From positions 1-43,342 of the forward strand of contig CAYVJG010000025.1 in assembly GCA_964451785.1 (NCBI GenBank): DNA of 43,342 bases. Reading direction: 5' to 3'. The notes under the pieces were generated by a model. It was not told where the DNA came from. It saw only the letters and a list, made by a program, of their open reading frames with translations, and did not search any database. This DNA comes from JAJYSO01 sp964451785. Its GTDB lineage: Bacteria > Bacteroidota > Bacteroidia > Flavobacteriales > Flavobacteriaceae. Made by a program: the position numbers and the translations under genes. Positions 40,241-43,342 of the stretch are shown in pieces. Each line of letters starts with the position of its first letter. The stretch's first letter is position 1.

Positions 40241-41215
40241 ATGGCTAAAATAACTGCAGCTGAGGTTAATAAACTCAGAAAAGCTACCGGAGCTGGAATG
40301 ATGGATTGTAAAAAAGCACTTGTTGAGGCTGAAGGCGATTTCGACACAGCTATCCAAGTACTTCGTAAAAAAGGTCAAAAAGTGGCTGCTAAGCGCGCTG
40401 ACCGTGATTCATCTGAAGGTGCTGCAATCGCTAAGGTAAACGCTGATGCTACTAGAGGTGTTGTCATTTCATTGAACTGTGAAACTGACTTCGTAGCTAA
40501 AAACGAAGGCTTTGTAAAATTAGCTAATGATTTGGCTGAACTAGCACTTAACTATTCTACTAAAGAAGAATTTTTAGACGCTGATTTTAACGGTCTTAAA
40601 GTTTCTGAAAAATTAATCGAACAAACCGGTGTTATCGGTGAGAAAATTGAAATTGGTGCCTTTGAAACTCTTGAAGCACCTTTCGTTGGTTCTTACATTC
40701 ACGCTGGTAACAAAATTGCCGTAGTTACAGGACTTTCTCATACTGCTGACGCTGCTGCTGAAGTGGCTAAAGATATCTCTATGCAAACTGCTGCAATGGG
40801 TGCTGAAGTGCTTTCTTATAAAGAATTTGATCAAGCTTACTTGACTCAAGAAACTGAAGCTAGAATTGCTGAAATTACTAAAGAAAACGAGGAAAGAAAA
40901 ATTTTGGGTAAAACCTTAAAACACATTCCTCAATATGTTTCTCGTGCGCAATTGACTGATGAAATTATCGCAAAAGCTGAAGAAGATATCAAAGCTGAAT
41001 TAAAAGCTGAAGGTAAACCTGAGCAAATTTGGGATAAAATTGTTCCTGGTAAAGTTGAACGCTTTATTAAAGATAACACTATCTTAGATGAAGAAAAAGC
41101 TTTGTTAGATCAACAATTTATCAAAGACGAAAAACAATCTGTAGCGCAATACGTACAATCTACTTTAGGTGATGACGTTACAGTTGTTGGATTTAAACGC
41201 GTCTCTTTAGCGTAA
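40241..41215 (+). CDS. tsf: Elongation factor Ts
   Basis: 324 residues. The N-terminal UBA-like part (EVNKLRKATGAGMMDCKKAL) and the nucleotide-exchange motif NCETDFVAKNEGF are clear, and two core subdomains follow with AVVTGLSHTADAAAEVAKDISMQ. EF-Ts recycles EF-Tu by releasing GDP. No separate promoter is obvious between the terminator and the ATG, so expression probably depends on read-through from rpsB. Confidence 0.97.
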   Translation: MAKITAAEVNKLRKATGAGMMDCKKALVEAEGDFDTAIQVLRKKGQKVAAKRADRDSSEGAAIAKVNADATRGVVISLNCETDFVAKNEGFVKLANDLAELALNYSTKEEFLDADFNGLKVSEKLIEQTGVIGEKIEIGAFETLEAPFVGSYIHAGNKIAVVTGLSHTADAAAEVAKDISMQTAAMGAEVLSYKEFDQAYLTQETEARIAEITKENEERKILGKTLKHIPQYVSRAQLTDEIIAKAEEDIKAELKAEGKPEQIWDKIVPGKVERFIKDNTILDEEKALLDQQFIKDEKQSVAQYVQSTLGDDVTVVGFKRVSLA

Positions 41216-41241
41216 TTTATCCCTAAGTTATATATAAACGT

Positions 41242-41280
41242 AAAGGCTACTGTTAATTAACATGTAGCCTTTTGTTTTTT
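41242..41280 (+). terminator. Terminator of tsf
   Basis: Stem AAAGGCTAC/GTAGCCTTT (41242-41250 with 41264-41272) with an inner palindrome TGTTAATTAACA, then T-rich sequence. Confidence 0.85.
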
Positions 41281-41289
41281 GTACTCTGT

Positions 41290-41322
41290 TTTGTGATGTT
41301 TTCAATAAAAAGTATATTTTTG
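41290..41322 (+). promoter_or_regulatory. Promoter of copper locus
   Basis: -33 TTTG (41290-41293), 21-base spacer, -7 TATTTTTG (41315-41322), 18 bases before the ATG at 41341. Confidence 0.65.
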
Positions 41323-41323
41323 T

Positions 41324-41337
41324 ACACTTAAAAGTGT
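41324..41337 (+). promoter_or_regulatory. Palindromic site over the likely transcription start
   Basis: ACACTT-AA-AAGTGT begins 1 base after the -7 box and ends 3 bases before the ATG. The place suits a repressor operator; a metal-responsive regulator is a guess from context. Confidence 0.4.
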
Positions 41338-41340
41338 TAT

Positions 41341-41724
41341 ATGTATAAAAATTGGTGCATAGCTTTACTCTTTATATTCGGTTTAACCTTAGCCGGGCAG
41401 GATACGTATGCCTGTTCTATGCATGAGAAAGCGCCAATGCATCAGACTACACATAGCACTCATCACAAGTCCAATTGTGAATCTACAGCACAAAAGGATT
41501 GCTGTACTGATGACCAACATTCTAACCATTCAGATTCTACCGGTAACCACTGTGATCACAGTTGTCATCAATCTTGTCATTTCCCTACAATTTCACTGAG
41601 CAATGATTTGTTTCGCTTTAAAACTTCAAATTTCCTTCAGTGGAAAAGTTCTGATTTTCATTATGTAGGACTTAACAATTCCATTGACTATCATGTAATT
41701 TGGCAACCGCCTAAAATAGGGTAA
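41341..41724 (+). CDS. Small secreted His/Cys-rich protein, putative copper binder
   Basis: 127 residues. Signal peptide to about residue 23 (cleavage near DTYA). The mature part is packed with His and Cys (CSMHEKAPMHQTTHSTHHKSN, CCTDDQHSNHSD, CDHSCHQSCHF), then a short tail ending YHVIWQPPKIG. No known domain. The composition and the multicopper oxidase gene 139 bases downstream suggest periplasmic binding of copper or another soft metal. It has its own promoter with a palindrome. A hairpin at 41739-41755 (GAGATG/CATCTC) follows it and may partly separate it from the oxidase gene. Confidence 0.7.
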   Translation: MYKNWCIALLFIFGLTLAGQDTYACSMHEKAPMHQTTHSTHHKSNCESTAQKDCCTDDQHSNHSDSTGNHCDHSCHQSCHFPTISLSNDLFRFKTSNFLQWKSSDFHYVGLNNSIDYHVIWQPPKIG

Positions 41725-41863
41725 TCTATTCGTTTTACGAGATGGATTTCATCTCCTTATTTTATTTATCAGGAAACAAATCGATTTAAAAACATTGAGA
41801 ATGCTACTGTAGTTTTTCTTACGCTGTGTTAATGTTGTCTTGTTTCCACAATCCACACATTAC

Positions 41864-43342
41864 ATGAAAAAGACAGTTTTGTCACTGTTATTGGCAGTGA
41901 TGAGTCTTGCTGCATTTGCGCAAGAATTTGATCACGGCAATAACAAAACTTATACCCCTTATTACGGGTTTGCTGTGCCTGTTGAACAACCTACAGCTTT
42001 ACATAAACCTATTGAATTACCGCTTTCTAATCAAGAGAAAGATATTATTACTAAACCTATAAAAGGCGCTAATTCAGGATTGCATTTTCCTGCCGGAACA
42101 CCTGGCGTAAAAACGGTGCGTTACGATTTGTACATTACCGATACAACCGTAAATTTTACAGGTAAAGAACGCAAAACAATTGCCGTTAATGGGCAATGGC
42201 CCGGACCAACACTTTCGTTTACCGTAGGTGATACAGCTTTGGTTTATGTGCACAATTATTCCTCAGAACCTACAAGTGTACACTGGCACGGCGTACAACT
42301 GCCAGAGCGCATGGATGGAGTTTCCTTCTTAACGCAAATGCCCATTCCGCCTAAAACGGTTTACGTGTATAAATTTCCAGTCGTTCAAGCCGGAACTTAT
42401 TGGTACCACAGTCACTATATGCTACAAGAACAAATCGGCTTATACGGGTCGTTGATTTTTAATAAACGAAAAGAACCTGAAATTCCAACTATTCCGGTTA
42501 TTTTAAGCGATTGGAGTGATACTTCTCCAGAAGAAATTCAGCGTATGTTGCACACCGGTAACGATTGGTTTGGCATTAAAAAACACTCTACTCAAAGTTA
42601 TTGGGAAGCATTGAAAGCCGGCAAACTCGGCGTAAAATTGACCAATGAATGGAAGCGTATGGAAGCTATGGATATTAGCGATGTTTACTATGAACGCTTT
42701 ATGATTAATGGCGATACCACTCAGCATTATCCACAATTTAAACCCGGAGATAAGGTGCGTTTGCGCGTGGCTAACGGCGGATCGTCTTCTTATTTTTGGT
42801 TGAATTATAGCGGTGGTGATTTAACAGTGGTCGCCAATGACGGGAACGACGTAGTTCCTGTAAATGTCGACCGTTTGATTATTGGCCCTTCTGAAACCTA
42901 TGATGTAGTGATTACTATTCCTGACGACGGGCAATATCAATTTGTCGCTACAGCCGAAGACCGCAGTGGTTATGCCTCTATGTGGTTTGGCCAGGGCGAA
43001 AAACATCCGCAACCTAAGTTGCCTAAGCTCGATTATTTCGCCGGAATGAAGATGATGAACGATATGATGAAGATGAATGGCGATATGGCGCCTATGGGAA
43101 TGAAAATGAGCTTGCAGACTATGGATATGAACAGTGTGATGTATCCGGAACTCAAGTCGTCTTCTGCGCATCAAGATCACAGTCACGCCTCATCAAATTC
43201 ATCTTCAGCGGCGACTTACGTCTGCCCGATGCATCCTGATGAAGTTTTAAATCATCCCGGAGAATGCCCAAAATGTGGCATGAGTTTGCAGAAGCAAAAA
43301 GAAAAATCTGCACATCAACACCACGGCCACGCTATGCCTGAT
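41864..43342 (+). CDS. Multicopper oxidase (CopA/laccase-like), 3' end cut by window
   Basis: 493 residues visible and the frame is still open at the edge. Signal peptide ends AAFAQ (20). First cupredoxin domain: AVNGQWPGPTL, copper ligands HWHG (140-143) and WYHSH (180-184). The second domain covers about 200-390. The usual last domain with the type 1 site lies beyond the edge. Between them is a Met-rich stretch from about residue 390 (MKMMNDMMKMNGDM, MGMKM), then HQDHSH, then a heavy-metal-binding motif YVCPMHP...CPKCGM starting at residue 452, then more His. Multicopper oxidases of this type oxidise Cu(I) in the periplasm for copper tolerance; the Met/His segments probably deliver Cu(I). 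Confidence 0.88.
   Translation, partial: MKKTVLSLLLAVMSLAAFAQEFDHGNNKTYTPYYGFAVPVEQPTALHKPIELPLSNQEKDIITKPIKGANSGLHFPAGTPGVKTVRYDLYITDTTVNFTGKERKTIAVNGQWPGPTLSFTVGDTALVYVHNYSSEPTSVHWHGVQLPERMDGVSFLTQMPIPPKTVYVYKFPVVQAGTYWYHSHYMLQEQIGLYGSLIFNKRKEPEIPTIPVILSDWSDTSPEEIQRMLHTGNDWFGIKKHSTQSYWEALKAGKLGVKLTNEWKRMEAMDISDVYYERFMINGDTTQHYPQFKPGDKVRLRVANGGSSSYFWLNYSGGDLTVVANDGNDVVPVNVDRLIIGPSETYDVVITIPDDGQYQFVATAEDRSGYASMWFGQGEKHPQPKLPKLDYFAGMKMMNDMMKMNGDMAPMGMKMSLQTMDMNSVMYPELKSSSAHQDHSHASSNSSSAATYVCPMHPDEVLNHPGECPKCGMSLQKQKEKSAHQHHGHAMPD

Noticed and set aside
42503..43186. Minus-strand frames opposite the multicopper oxidase, one rich in His
   Set aside because: The His richness comes from reverse reading of Met/Asp/Val-rich oxidase codons. 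The plus-strand oxidase frame is clear.

Overview
The window looks like part of a chromosome from a marine-type Flavobacteriaceae (Bacteroidota). The evidence is a giant SprA (type IX secretion), type A sorting tails on exported proteins, HmuY and GLPGLI family proteins, AT-rich intergenic DNA, no Shine-Dalgarno sequences, and many promoters of the Bacteroidota form TAnnTTTG. The species cannot be told from the sequence alone.

Layout. Positions 1-5400 hold a partial tRNA-Asn, a YugP-type zinc peptidase, a glutaryl-CoA dehydrogenase, a T9SS-sorted protein with an outer-membrane barrel, the stub of a lost gene, and two small lipoproteins. The first of these lipoproteins has a heptanucleotide tract between promoter/ATG and signal peptide. 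As sequenced the tract puts the gene out of frame, so it may be phase variable. Positions 5500-11200 hold an exported OmpA-associated-type protein, a cation:proton antiporter, TspO, a YheT-like hydrolase, a MITE-like element with terminal inverted repeats, and an array of decayed short palindromes.

Positions 11209-20141 are a heme acquisition locus. HmuT, HmuU, HmuV and a DUF6607 protein run left; a TonB receptor, a HmuY lipoprotein and a T9SS-sorted HmuY-like protein run right. Back-to-back promoters at 14943-14992 serve both arms. The expected flow is surface HmuY proteins, then the TonB receptor, periplasmic HmuT, and the HmuUV importer. An energy transducer TonB lies further right.

Positions 20441-23524 are an accessory patch: a tight three-gene cassette (a frameshifted NPxNxxDxxGxxHN protein with a glycine-rich tail, a small barrel protein, a YiiX-like permuted papain), then an intact and a broken GLPGLI gene. 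Positions 23546-25006 are a solitary surface lipoprotein under a clear cobalamin riboswitch, divergent from the cobalamin-dependent enzyme QueG.

Positions 26135-41280 are core genes: maeB, ruvA, sprA, gcvH, vanZ-like, tonB, rplM-rpsI, rpsB and tsf. The right end is a copper locus: a small His/Cys-rich secreted protein, then a multicopper oxidase with a Met-rich stretch and an embedded heavy-metal-binding motif, cut by the window edge.

The most notable items are the out-of-frame heptamer tract (4767-5367), the cassette at 20441-22158, the cobalamin riboswitch, the T9SS-sorted HmuY-like protein, and the non-coding repeats at 9170-9504, 10513-10979 and 18648-18789.
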